Shown here in pieces: positions 28,975-39,111 of a DNA stretch of 64,000 nucleotides; the first letter of the stretch is position 1, and every line of letters starts with the position of its first letter. The notes beneath the pieces were generated by a model. It had not been told where the DNA came from, did not search any database, and saw nothing but the letters and a program-made list of their open reading frames with translations. Source of the stretch: Rhynchopus sp. YZ270_cl-10 (Eukaryota; Euglenozoa; Diplonemea; Diplonemida; Diplonemidae); contig OZ037878.1 of NCBI GenBank assembly GCA_964035575.1, positions 1,364,001 to 1,428,000 on the forward strand, read 5' to 3'. The position numbers were made by a program, and so were the translations under genes.

Positions 28975-29600
28975 GGGAGTAAGTGATTAGGGCTGATTAG
29001 GGATGTGTGATGCTCCAATTTGCGGTTACGACTTCATAATGGATTCAGGAGCATCCAAACATCCCATTTTCCCGTTAGTTTCCCATTTTTGACGATCTGG
29101 CTATTGCAGAATAGAGGTGAAAATGACATTTTGCTGGGTCATTTTCGCGAACTCGATTAGGGCACTTCTGATGCTCTAATTTGCGGTTACAACCTCATAA
29201 TGAATTCAGGAGCATCCGAATGACCCATTATCCCAACGTTTTCACATTTTGGACGATCTTGCTATTGCGGAGTATCCGGTGGAAAATCGGAAAATTCCAT
29301 GTGTACCGTGTTTCACTGGGAGTAAGTGATTAGGACATGTGTGATGCTCCAATTTGCGGTTCCGACCTCATGATGGCTTCAGGAGCATCCAAATAACCCG
29401 TTTTCCCAACGTTTTCGCATTTTTGACCAGTTGGGCTGTTGCGGAATAGCAGGTAAAAACGGTCATTTTGGCCACCTCAATTAGGGCACTTCTGATGCTC
29501 CAATCAAATCGTCCGACCTCATAATGGGTTCGGGAGCACCCAAATAACACATATTCCCAACGTTTTCGCGTTTTTGATCCTGTGTGAGCAATCCAGAACA
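28975..29600 (+). repeat. Sat-165 array, copy A block 2
   Basis: About four units spaced 148-174 bp, recognised by CGACCTCATAATGG, CAGGAGCATCCAAAT and CCCAACGTTTTCGCATTTTTGA. Same orientation as block 1. Confidence 0.85.
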
Positions 29601-29630
29601 ACTTTCTGCTTCAGTAAAAAAAAGTAAAAA

Positions 29631-29749
29631 GGATTCAAGCACCCGGACTTCCCAGCTGGTCACCCACGCCAGTACTATCCAGGCCTGCTGGTGCTTAACT
29701 TCTCAAATCAGGCGGGATGAGGTGTATTCACCAGAGTATGGCCGAATCC
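29631..29749 (-). rRNA. 5S rRNA: 5S rRNA, copy A gene 3 (reverse strand)
   Basis: Complete 119-nt gene with the same sequence as the tandem genes but inverted and isolated; T-rich terminator on its 3' side. Confidence 0.96.
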
Positions 29750-29833
29750 AATACTGAGTCATGATGGACAACATGTGAACAGGTTGTTTGTGACCTAACA
29801 ACGAACCAGAAATAGGACAGTGAACAAAAAACA

Positions 29834-29906
29834 AGGCACTAGAGGGGATCGAACCCTCGACCTCTCGCTTACTGGGCGAGCGCTCTAACCACTGAGCTAT
29901 AGCGCC
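29834..29906 (-). tRNA. tRNA-Thr(AGT), copy A, C33
   Basis: Acceptor GGCGCTA/TAGTGCC, anticodon arm CTCGC-CCAGTAA-GCGAG (C33). Confidence 0.93.
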
Positions 29907-30027
29907 ATGCTTTCTCTCCATCTTCTTTTCTTTGAAGGGGGTCTTTTGAAATGTACAGAGCACGCATCAAAAATTTCCTTCATACCTCCGCGATGGTGAA
30001 AAAATTTTTAACGAAGGAGCCTAGTAA

Positions 30028-30109
30028 GGCGAGGTGGCCGAGTGGTCTAAGGCGCTACGTTCAGGTCGTAGTCTCTTCGGGGGCGTGAGTTCAAACCTCA
30101 CCCTCGTCA
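30028..30109 (+). tRNA. tRNA-Leu(CAG), copy A
   Basis: Long variable arm; acceptor GGCGAGG/CCTCGTC, anticodon arm CTACG-TTCAGGT-CGTAG. Confidence 0.95.
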
Positions 30110-30187
30110 CTTTTTCTTCGTTGTGTGATCACTTAAAAGCCTATTTCGGCCCAAAGCTTGTTGTTTTAAAGAAGCATCATAATTGTG

Positions 30188-30259
30188 GGGCTCTTAGCTC
30201 AGTGGAAGAGCGCCCGTTCCGCATACGGGAGGCCGAGAGTTCGAACCTCTCAGGGTCCA
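30188..30259 (+). tRNA. tRNA-Ala(CGC), copy A, C33
   Basis: Acceptor GGGCTCT/AGGGTCC, anticodon arm CCCGT-TCCGCAT-ACGGG (C33). Confidence 0.93.
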
Positions 30260-30336
30260 CAGTTTTTTTTTCCCCTGTTTTGTTTCTCCTGTGTAAATTG
30301 GTTCTCAGAGCTTTCACACCTTGCTCCCTAAAATGT

Positions 30337-30408
30337 GGCTGTTTAGCTCAGTGGTAGAGCACATCATCCGTAATGATGGGGTCGTGGGTTCAATCCCCAC
30401 AGCGGCCT
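30337..30408 (+). tRNA. tRNA-Thr(CGT), copy A, C33
   Basis: Acceptor GGCTGTT/AGCGGCC, anticodon arm CATCA-TCCGTAA-TGATG (C33). Last tRNA of the block. Confidence 0.93.
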
Positions 30409-30513
30409 AGGTTTTTTTCAGAGCTCCCCAAGAATTTCCAACCTAACTTGGGGTTTGTGGGTTTGCGGTCACTGGTGCACACATGGCCTGTGGACGGGCA
30501 GGGACAAAAAAAA

Positions 30514-30846
30514 TTGGGTGCTTGCGTTGTGTGCTGGATCGGGACCACCAGTAAACTGGCAATCCCACATCCAGTTCTAATATTTGAAGTGTGAAATAGA
30601 ACGCAATCGGAAGATTAGTTTACACGAATGTAAGAATAATATCGTCATGGTAATATTCTGTACAGATTGTACGGGATTTACTATCATATGAGAGTAGTCC
30701 GTCGCAGGCCACATCGGGCCCGCAACATGACCGGTCTTCACACAAAATTGTAAAAGAATTTTCCTTGGAAAAAATGTCTTTTTCAAGTTTTTGTTGTTGC
30801 TGAACGAGTTGTTTGGTTTCGAAGTAGCACACTAACTTAGCACCCA
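30514..30846 (-). ncRNA. unidentified structured Pol III-type RNA, copy 2 (in cassette A)
   Basis: Diverged paralogue of the RNA at 15051-15376. Starts TGGGTGCTAAG, 54 bp after the GACCC core of its external element (30869-30902), and ends GCACCC before a T8 run. The GGGTGC/GCACCC terminal stem, the long 3' hairpin with CCAGtttaCTGG, and the GTAC stem with a changed loop are preserved, which supports a functional structure. Confidence 0.65.
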
Positions 30847-30868
30847 AACATGCAGCAAACATCGGAAT

Positions 30869-30902
30869 ACAAGACAGGGTCGTCTTGTTGGAGGTGGGTC
30901 AG
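30869..30902 (-). promoter_or_regulatory. Pol III-type external element of RNA copy 2
   Basis: Minus-strand CTGACCCACCTCC...CCTGTCTTGT in the same register as the copy-1 element. Confidence 0.75.
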
Positions 30903-30955
30903 GGTCTGGACATCCTCAAATGTGCACACCTAATACAACAGAAGAAAAGGAAAAA

Positions 30956-31074
30956 GGATTCAAGCACCCGGACTTCCCAGCTGGTCACCCACGCCAGTAC
31001 TATCCAGGCCTGCTGGTGCTTAACTTCTCAAATCAGGCGGGATGAGGTGTATTCACCAGAGTATGGCCGAATCC
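30956..31074 (-). rRNA. 5S rRNA: 5S rRNA, copy A gene 4 (reverse strand)
   Basis: Complete 119-nt gene, inverted, lying upstream of the unidentified RNA and transcribed in the same direction. Confidence 0.96.
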
Positions 31075-31126
31075 AATAATAGGTCTGGATAGAAAAGCTG
31101 GGAAGACTTATTACCAGTCCGTTTTT

Positions 31127-31190
31127 ACCTGAGAAGTTAGACACCTCCAAGCCTGGATAGTTGTCCTACTGGCGCGGGTGACCAACTGGA
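31127..31190 (+). pseudogene. 5S rRNA relic, copy A
   Basis: CCTGAGAAGTTAGACACC, AAGCCTGGATAGT and GGCGCGGGTGACCAACTGG match the middle of 5S with substitutions and an insertion, without the ends. Confidence 0.8.
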
Positions 31191-31295
31191 TAAATACACC
31201 GAAAAATAGATCTAAATTGTCAGACCGGTTCTTAGCTGTGCGCATCCATAAAAAACTAAAAAAATACTTGCGTCAGAAAATCCTAGTGTGTTGTA

Positions 31296-31324
31296 CCGTG
31301 GTCCGATATTCTTTCGGTCCACGG
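31296..31324. repeat. hairpin, 11-bp arms, copy A
   Basis: CCGTGGTCCGA pairs with TCGGTCCACGG with one mismatch across TATTCTT. Function unknown. Confidence 0.6.
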
Positions 31325-31429
31325 GTTCAACACCTGAGACAGATAATATATTTTGACTTTTTCAGATTTTTCTCATTTTTTTGTCTCCTCACTCTTTCTG
31401 AGAATCTTCAAAATTGTCAAAAGTGAGAA

Positions 31430-32600
31430 ATTTTTGGGAAAATGGCATATTTAGGGGCTCCTGAATCCATTATGAGGTCAGATGAATCAATCTGAGCATC
31501 ACACATATCCTAATAGACAAAATGTCCGTTTATCAAAATACCTGAAAATGCCTCTTTATCCTATCTAAGGATGTCAGAAACCCTTAAAAGTGCAAAAATC
31601 TTGGGAATATAGGGTTTTTGGGCCATTCTGAATCCATTGCGGGGTCGGACGATTTGATTGGAGCATCAGAAGTATCCTAATCGGTAAAATGTCGCAAAAA
31701 TATGGGCAAAATGCCTTTATACCCTATCTAAGCAATTAGAATGTGCTCTAAAACGCAAAAATCTTGGGAATATGGGGTTTTTGGGCACATCTGAGTTCAT
31801 TGCGGGGTCGTACGATCAGATCTGAGCATCACATAATGTCTAGAATTTTACAGGTGCAACAAACACCTGTATTTTGGTGTAACATGCATATAACCATATC
31901 TGAATACCTTAAATTTGCACGAAAATGCAAAAATCTTGGGAATATGGGTTTTTTGGGCACATCTGAGTCAATTGCGGGGTCGCACGATCAGATCCGAGCA
32001 TCACACAATACCTAGAATTTCAACTATGCAATAAACATGTCTATTTTGGGTAAAATGGCTAATAACCACATGTAAGTAGCTTAAAAATGCTCTAAAATGC
32101 AATAATCTTGGGAATATGGGGTTTTTGGGCACATTTGAGTTCATTGCGGGGTCGCACGATCAGATCCGAGTATCACACAATGTCTAGAATTTCAAAAAAG
32201 CAACAATCACATGTATTTTGGTGTAAAATGCATATAACCATATCTGAATGTCTCAAATACGCATGAAAATGAAGAAATCTTGGGTATATAGGGTTTTTGG
32301 GCACATCTGAGTCAATTGCGGGGTCGTACGGTCAGATCCGAGCATCAGACAATGTCTAGAATTTTAGCTATGCAACAAACACCTGTATATTGGGTAAAAT
32401 GGCTAATAATCATATCTAAATGGCTCATATATGCTCGAAAATGCATAAATCTTGGGAATGTGGGGTTTTTGGACATTTTTGAGTCAATTGCGGGGTCGTA
32501 CGATCAGATTAGAGCATCACACAATGTCTCAAATTTTACAGGTGCAACAAACACCTGTATTTTGGTGTAACATGCAAACAACCATATCTAAATACCTCAA
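31430..32600 (-). repeat. Sat-165 array, copy A block 3 (inverted)
   Basis: About seven units of ~165-173 bp in the opposite orientation to blocks 1 and 2. Markers are AATCTTGGGAATATGGGGTTTTTGGGCA-type lines, TTGCGGGGTCG and GAGCATCACA. The block ends at the duplication joint. Confidence 0.88.
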
Positions 32601-32630
32601 TTGATCTTAGCCAAAAGGCCGAGAAGGTAT
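32601..32630 (-). pseudogene. truncated U2 snRNA at the A/B joint
   Basis: Only the first ~30 nt of U2 remain (to TTGATC), fused to Sat-165. The upstream GCTTCCCTG element is intact, so a chimeric transcript is conceivable. Confidence 0.95.
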
Positions 32631-32780
32631 GACTTCTTTTTAGTCCATACCAAATTCGACACCCATGTACAGGGAAGCATGATGATGATCAATATTACTA
32701 GGAAACAACAAGGCAAACAGATTACACACCCATGTCACAGGGAAGTGAGCGAAGGTGATGATCAATCGTAGTAAAAACAA

Positions 32781-32922
32781 GGCCGCCGAAGCAGCTACAC
32801 AAATTGCCAATGTGGCAACGCCGAAGCGGCCCATGGCGGGAATTGGGTAGTTTTCAACCAGCAATCTCTCCACAGCGTCCCTATTTGGTCATTGCTTATG
32901 GAATTATCCCGAGCGCAAGAAT
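32781..32922 (-). ncRNA. U4: U4 snRNA, copy B
   Basis: Same sequence as copy A at 15997-16138, with its upstream element. Confidence 0.92.
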
Positions 32923-33443
32923 ACCTCCTTTTCTCCCAGTCGTGTCACAAAGCTATGTCAACAGGGAAGCGTGTTGGGGTGGTAACATAAAGACACCACG
33001 TAAAGCTAACACACCAGAACTACCACCACCAATGTGCCTCCCTGTAGACATCTGTGCAGCCGATAGGTGGAACAAACAAGGGCAAGACTGTACTCTACAC
33101 AGGATCTGTTTTTGAGTGCATTCGTGTTGAAGATTGTTTTCTTCGGCACAAGACCAAAGCTGGATGATGACATAGGTTGGGCATGTGCAGCATGAGCACT
33201 TGCGATGATTGTCACATACTTCTTGTATTGTTTTGTCTCTCCCCTGTATGGCGCAGGGAAGAGTACCAGGCACAGCCCTTCCACTTACAGCTTGTTTTTA
33301 AGAAAAACCTCAAAAAAGGCTTCACATTACTTTTTTCACCTTCAAGGACATCTTGATCAATCAAGAAGTTACCACACTATCCTCGCTCTCAACATGCTTC
33401 CATGGGTAGCAAAGTGCATACAGCAATAGAACAAAACAGAGCC

Positions 33444-33556
33444 ATATCACGGTTCTTGCCCATATCGAACTCATCTTTCGCCTTTTACTAAAGATGACCG
33501 TGGGTAAGAGCCACTAAGTGAAAGCATAATTTTTGAAGGGGCCTTTGTGTCTCATC
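33444..33556 (+). ncRNA. U5: U5 snRNA, copy B
   Basis: Same sequence as copy A at 16660. Confidence 0.92.
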
Positions 33557-33630
33557 TGTTTTTAAGTCTTGACAACCACTACGCTTCCCTGAAGGTGTTG
33601 GAGTTTCGCATGTTGTTAAACTCAGCTAGA

Positions 33631-33793
33631 GGTTACATACCTTACTGGTGTCTGACCTGATCAACAAGGGCGTCGACACACCAGTGGCCCTTGCATTGCA
33701 CTGCGCAGGGGATACTGGTGGCACTAGCTTCGGCTGGCTTGCACAGTGAAATTTTTGACAGCGGCGGTGCTGTGCTTTGCACAAACCCGCCTT
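33631..33793 (+). ncRNA. U1: U1 snRNA, copy B
   Basis: Same sequence as copy A at 16847. Confidence 0.85.
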
Positions 33794-34076
33794 TTTAAAC
33801 AAACAAACCAAAACAAACGTGATCACACAAACCATCATGTTACCCAGTAAACCCAGTAAACCCAGCACACTGGTCTAGAGGGATCGACCACTGAGTGGTG
33901 ACCTGTGAGCACACAGGCACCTGCTCCGATGCAGTAGTGCAGCGCACTAAGTGTTGTGCTAAGGACTGGCCAAACTTGTTAAACCTGCTGACCCACAAAC
34001 CGGTTTTCACAACCGAAGCAAAAACAAGGTCAGAAATAAAAAGCTCTTCAAAGGTTTTCGAACCTGACTCAGTATT

Positions 34077-34195
34077 GGATTCGGCCATACTCTGGTGAAT
34101 ACACCTCATCCCGCCTGATTTGAGAAGTTAAGCACCAGCAGGCCTGGATAGTACTGGCGTGGGTGACCAGCTGGGAAGTCCGGGTGCTTGAATCC
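34077..34195 (+). rRNA. 5S rRNA: 5S rRNA, copy B gene 1
   Basis: Complete 119-nt gene opening the B array. Confidence 0.97.
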
Positions 34196-34525
34196 TTTTT
34201 GCTTTTCTTCCGTGTTGGTGTGTGGTTTTAGGACATCCAGACCCTGACCCACCTCCAACAAGACAACCCTGTCTTGTATCCCTGTGTTTGTTGCACTATC
34301 CAGAGAGCAGAAATGAGGGGAGACTACACCACCGACGGTGCTTCAGCCTACAGGAGCATGCTGGAATGTGAATGCTGCATGACAGCATTCACAATTTCAC
34401 CTTTGGTGAGATGGAGATGAGCGCAAAGGTGCAAAAATGCACAACAAAAACTGAGGAAGAGGCATCCATACTCCCCAGAAGGGACGTGCGCACCTGCAGC
34501 CAAAAATTCTCCTGTGCTTAATATC

Positions 34526-34684
34526 ATGCGCGCTGGGGATGCCGAAATAGCTAAACTGTTGCAAGAAGTGGGACTAATTCCCAGGCAGTTGCCCTGTACA
34601 ACATGCAAGTCCACAATGCCAGAAACACTGTACTGGACACCAAGATACTCCAAGAAGATCGCAAACTGGCCTTATTTTAGGTGA
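34526..34684 (+). pseudogene. zinc-ribbon fragment, copy B unit 1
   Basis: Same 52-codon frame as at 17742. Confidence 0.4.
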
Positions 34685-34831
34685 AATGACCTAATGCAGA
34701 GTGCAGCGGAACAGGGGAGACAAATAAAGTTTCCTGTACCATGCAACACCCAAGACCTTTTGCACAAGTGAAGCAAAAACAAGCTCAGAAATATAAAGCT
34801 CTTCAAAGGTTTTCCACCCAGACCCATTATT

Positions 34832-34950
34832 GGATTCGGCCATACTCTGGTGAATACACCTCATCCCGCCTGATTTGAGAAGTTAAGCACCAGCAGGCCT
34901 GGATAGTACTGGCGTGGGTGACCAGCTGGGAAGTCCGGGTGCTTGAATCC
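34832..34950 (+). rRNA. 5S rRNA: 5S rRNA, copy B gene 2
   Basis: Complete; 755 bp after gene 1. Confidence 0.97.
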
Positions 34951-35280
34951 TTTTTGCTTTTCTTCCGTGTTGGTGTGTGGTTTTAGGACATCCAGACCCT
35001 GACCCACCTCCAACAAGACAACCCTGTCTTGTATCCCTGTGTTTGTTGCACTATCCAGAGAGCAGAAATGAGGGGAGACTACACCACCGACGGTGCTTCA
35101 GCCTACAGGAGCATGCTGGAATGTGAATGCTGCATGACAGCATTCACAATTTCACCTTTGGTGAGATGGAGATGAGCGCAAAGGTGCAAAAATGCACAAC
35201 AAAAACTGAGGAAGAGGCATCCATACTCCCCAGAAGGGACGTGCGCACCTGCAGCCAAAAATTCTCCTGTGCTTAATATC

Positions 35281-35439
35281 ATGCGCGCTGGGGATGCCGA
35301 AATAGCTAAACTGTTGCAAGAAGTGGGACTAATTCCCAGGCAGTTGCCCTGTACAACATGCAAGTCCACAATGCCAGAAACACTGTACTGGACACCAAGA
35401 TACTCCAAGAAGATCGCAAACTGGCCTTATTTTAGGTGA
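35281..35439 (+). pseudogene. zinc-ribbon fragment, copy B unit 2
   Basis: Same frame as at 17742. Confidence 0.4.
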
Positions 35440-35586
35440 AATGACCTAATGCAGAGTGCAGCGGAACAGGGGAGACAAATAAAGTTTCCTGTACCATGCA
35501 ACACCCAAGACCTTTTGCACAAGTGAAGCAAAAACAAGCTCAGAAATATAAAGCTCTTCAAAGGTTTTCCACCCAGACCCATTATT

Positions 35587-35705
35587 GGATTCGGCCATAC
35601 TCTGGTGAATACACCTCATCCCGCCTGATTTGAGAAGTTAAGCACCAGCAGGCCTGGATAGTACTGGCGTGGGTGACCAGCTGGGAAGTCCGGGTGCTTG
35701 AATCC
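35587..35705 (+). rRNA. 5S rRNA: 5S rRNA, copy B gene 3
   Basis: Complete 119-nt gene. Confidence 0.97.
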
Positions 35706-36035
35706 TTTTTGCTTTTCTTCCGTGTTGGTGTGTGGTTTTAGGACATCCAGACCCTGACCCACCTCCAACAAGACAACCCTGTCTTGTATCCCTGTGTTTG
35801 TTGCACTATCCAGAGAGCAGAAATGAGGGGAGACTACACCACCGACGGTGCTTCAGCCTACAGGAGCATGCTGGAATGTGAATGCTGCATGACAGCATTC
35901 ACAATTTCACCTTTGGTGAGATGGAGATGAGCGCAAAGGTGCAAAAATGCACAACAAAAACTGAGGAAGAGGCATCCATACTCCCCAGAAGGGACGTGCG
36001 CACCTGCAGCCAAAAATTCTCCTGTGCTTAATATC

Positions 36036-36194
36036 ATGCGCGCTGGGGATGCCGAAATAGCTAAACTGTTGCAAGAAGTGGGACTAATTCCCAGGCAGTT
36101 GCCCTGTACAACATGCAAGTCCACAATGCCAGAAACACTGTACTGGACACCAAGATACTCCAAGAAGATCGCAAACTGGCCTTATTTTAGGTGA
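36036..36194 (+). pseudogene. zinc-ribbon fragment, copy B unit 3
   Basis: Same frame as at 17742. Confidence 0.4.
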
Positions 36195-36341
36195 AATGAC
36201 CTAATGCAGAGTGCAGCGGAACAGGGGAGACAAATAAAGTTTCCTGTACCATGCAACACCCAAGACCTTTTGCACAAGTGAAGCAAAAACAAGCTCAGAA
36301 ATATAAAGCTCTTCAAAGGTTTTCCACCCAGACCCATTATT

Positions 36342-36460
36342 GGATTCGGCCATACTCTGGTGAATACACCTCATCCCGCCTGATTTGAGAAGTTAAGCAC
36401 CAGCAGGCCTGGATAGTACTGGCGTGGGTGACCAGCTGGGAAGTCCGGGTGCTTGAATCC
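36342..36460 (+). rRNA. 5S rRNA: 5S rRNA, copy B gene 4
   Basis: Complete 119-nt gene. Confidence 0.97.
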
Positions 36461-36790
36461 TTTTTGCTTTTCTTCCGTGTTGGTGTGTGGTTTTAGGACA
36501 TCCAGACCCTGACCCACCTCCAACAAGACAACCCTGTCTTGTATCCCTGTGTTTGTTGCACTATCCAGAGAGCAGAAATGAGGGGAGACTACACCACCGA
36601 CGGTGCTTCAGCCTACAGGAGCATGCTGGAATGTGAATGCTGCATGACAGCATTCACAATTTCCCCTTTGGTGAGATGGAGATGAGCGCAAAGGTGCAAA
36701 AATGCACAACAAAAACTGAGGAAGAGGCATCCATACTCCCCAGAAGGGACGCGCGCACCTGCAGCCAAAAATTCTCCTGTGCTTAATATC

Positions 36791-36949
36791 ATGCGCGCTG
36801 GGGATGCCGAAATAGCTAAACTGTTGCAAGAAGTGGGACTAATTCCCAGGCAGTTGCCCTGTACAACATGCAAGTCCACAATGCCAGAAACACTGTACTG
36901 GACACCAAGATACTCCAAGAAGATCGCAAACTGGCCTTATTTTAGGTGA
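36791..36949 (+). pseudogene. zinc-ribbon fragment, copy B unit 4
   Basis: Same frame as at 17742, in the variant unit. Confidence 0.4.
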
Positions 36950-37091
36950 CCTAATGCAGAGTGCAGCGGAACAGGGGAGACAAATAAAGTTTCCTGTACC
37001 ATGCAACACCCAAGACCTTTTGCACAAGTGAAGCAAAAACAAGCTCAGAAATAAAAAGCTCTTCAAAGGTTTTCCACCCAGACCCATTATT

Positions 37092-37210
37092 GGATTCGGC
37101 CATACTCTGGTGAATACACCTCATCCCGCCTGATTTGAGAAGTTAAGCACCAGCAGGCCTGGATAGTACTGGCGTGGGTGACCAGCTGGGAAGTCCGGGT
37201 GCTTGAATCC
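37092..37210 (+). rRNA. 5S rRNA: 5S rRNA, copy B gene 5
   Basis: Complete; last gene of the array, leading into the tRNA block as in copy A. Confidence 0.97.
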
Positions 37211-37293
37211 TTTTTTCCTTATTTGTGGTGTAACACACAGAAGTTGGTTGAAAAGTGAACTGATAGTATTCAGCGCAAAGCATGATTATTGAA

Positions 37294-37365
37294 GGGTATA
37301 TAGCTCAGTGGTAGAGCATTCGGCTGCAGTCCGAACGGTCCCTGGTTCGAACCCGGGTGTGCCCT
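37294..37365 (+). tRNA. tRNA-Cys(GCA), copy B
   Basis: Duplicate of the gene at 18250. Confidence 0.96.
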
Positions 37366-37466
37366 CTCTTTTTGTTTCAAGACCAGATTTTCTCTTGAGT
37401 GTTACTTCTCCCTTTTTGGTTTTGAATTCCATCCCCACCTTGTAAAGATTCGTTTAAGAAATGTAA

Positions 37467-37539
37467 GGGGGTTTAGCTCAAATGGTAGAGCGCTCGCTCA
37501 GCATGCGAGAGGTAGAGGGATCGATACCCTCAATCTCCA
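37467..37539 (+). tRNA. tRNA-Ala(AGC), copy B, C33
   Basis: Duplicate of 18423, loop TCAGCAT. Confidence 0.93.
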
Positions 37540-37630
37540 AACATTTTTTGGCTTGGAAACACTGTTGTGATATTTCCAGATCTCGATTCTTTTTGGTACC
37601 AAAGAAAAAGAAGGAAGCGACAGAATTGTA

Positions 37631-37702
37631 TCTCCTATGGTGTAGTGGTTAGCACTCGAGACTCTGAATCTCGCGACCGCGGTTCGAATCCGCGTAGGAG
37701 AA
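37631..37702 (+). tRNA. tRNA-Gln(CTG), copy B
   Basis: Duplicate of 18587. Confidence 0.95.
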
Positions 37703-37795
37703 CTTTCCTTTTTCTCCGTTTCGTCCCTTGTTATTCTCCTCTGTGACTGGTTGAAACGCATTCCCACTTCCATATTCTTGTTGGCTTTTATTGAA

Positions 37796-37877
37796 GGCGA
37801 GATGGCCGAGTGGTCTAAGGCGCCAGGTTAAGGCCCTGGTCCCTTCGGGGGCGTGGGTTCAAACCCCACTCTCGTCA
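37796..37877 (+). tRNA. tRNA-Leu(AAG), copy B
   Basis: Duplicate of 18752. Confidence 0.96.
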
Positions 37878-37966
37878 CTTGTTATTCTTTTTCATTTTCA
37901 TTTTCAATCTATCCCTTTTGTTTTGTTTTCAAGATTGTGCAAAACACAAAAAGCACACTTGTCAGG

Positions 37967-38039
37967 TCCTCCTTGGCGCAGTCGGTAGCGCGTCAGGCTG
38001 TTAACCTGCAGGTCGTTGGTTCGAACCCAACAGGAGGAG
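37967..38039 (+). tRNA. tRNA-Asn(GTT) 1, copy B
   Basis: Duplicate of 18923. Confidence 0.95.
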
Positions 38040-38098
38040 ACTTTTTTCCCTTCTCAAACCATTTTCTGTTCTTTGCAAAAGTCATAAAAAACTGGGAA

Positions 38099-38180
38099 GG
38101 CGAGATGGCCGAGCGGTCTAAGGCGCCAGGTTTAGGCCCTGGTCTCTTCGGAGGCGTGGGTTCAAACCCCACTCTCGTCA
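38099..38180 (+). tRNA. tRNA-Leu(TAG), copy B
   Basis: Duplicate of 19055. Confidence 0.96.
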
Positions 38181-38244
38181 CGTTATTACCATTTTTCCGC
38201 AGAAAACCCACCTCTTGTGGAAAACAGTTCCGGTCATTATTGTA

Positions 38245-38317
38245 GCAGCTATCGTCTAGTGGTTAGGACGCTCGCCTCACACGCGAGAGATCGTCGGTTC
38301 AATCCCGACTAGCTGTA
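38245..38317 (+). tRNA. tRNA-Val(CAC), copy B
   Basis: Duplicate of 19201. Confidence 0.96.
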
Positions 38318-38407
38318 ATTTCTTTTTGAACTTTCCTTCACATTTTCGTTCAATGCAACGATCGAAAAGATGTCCCCATGCAGATAATAGTTTTGCCTAC
38401 TATCAGA

Positions 38408-38479
38408 TCCGCTGTAGTATAGTGGTTAGAACAGCCGGCTCTCACCCGGCAGACCGGGGTTCAATTCCCCGCAGCGGAA
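38408..38479 (+). tRNA. tRNA-Glu(CTC), copy B
   Basis: Duplicate of 19364. Confidence 0.96.
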
Positions 38480-38573
38480 AATACCTTTTTTTAGACCAAG
38501 TTTTGGAGAGAAGAATTTCTGACTTTTGAATATTAACGCCATCATGTAAATCTGGATGAAGAAAATAATCAGT

Positions 38574-38645
38574 GGCTTAGTGGTCTAGTGGCATGATTCT
38601 CGCTTCGGGTGCGAGAGGTCCAGGGTTCGATTCCCTGCTGAGCCC
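38574..38645 (+). tRNA. tRNA-Pro(CGG), copy B
   Basis: Duplicate of 19530. Confidence 0.96.
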
Positions 38646-38859
38646 CTCTTTTTATTTAGGTAGTTTCTTGCTTGGGAATTGTTTAGAAAAATTATTTCCA
38701 CATCTTTTCGACCACCAAAATCCCAAGATGAAGAAGTTTGGAAAAGTGCATTTTTGTGAAAGTATTTTGCCATATCTTTGTTGTCACCAAAATCCCAAGA
38801 TGGTGAGAGAATCTTGAAAAATCATTTTCCATATTTTCACTTCCCAGTGAAAAAGAGAA

Positions 38860-38932
38860 TACCCATGGTGGGGATCGAACCCACAATCTTTCGCTTAGGA
38901 AGCGAACGCCTTATCCATTGGGCTACACGGGC
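38860..38932 (-). tRNA. tRNA-Arg(CCT), copy B
   Basis: Duplicate of 19816. Confidence 0.95.
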
Positions 38933-39038
38933 CTAATAGTTTTACCTTCTTTCCTTTTCTCTGGGGTGGTCAAATTTAGGACAAGAGACTTTTCTGCATG
39001 ACCACCCCACAATGATTCTTTGGTTTAAATGAATGTGA

Positions 39039-39111
39039 GCCTCCCTAGCTCAGTCGGTAGAGCGCAAGGCCCTTAACCTTGTGGTCGCGGGTTCGAGCCC
39101 CGCGGGAGGTG
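39039..39111 (+). tRNA. tRNA-Lys(CTT) 1, copy B, C33
   Basis: Duplicate of 19995, loop CCCTTAA. Confidence 0.94.

Larger units (their letters stand above)
15817..32600. other. segmental duplication copy A (16,784 bp)
   Basis: First copy of the RNA-gene cassette, from inside U2 through U4, U5, U1, two forward 5S genes, 48 tRNAs, two reverse 5S genes and Sat-165. It matches copy B nearly base for base except for three fewer 755-bp 5S units and a few single-base differences. Confidence 0.95.
34196..37091. repeat. 5S tandem array spacers, copy B (four units)
   Basis: Three 755-bp units and a last 750-bp unit that lacks AAATG near 36950 and carries TTTCCCCTTTGG and GACGCGCGCACC variants. Each spacer repeats the external element and the zinc-ribbon fragment. 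Confidence 0.95.
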
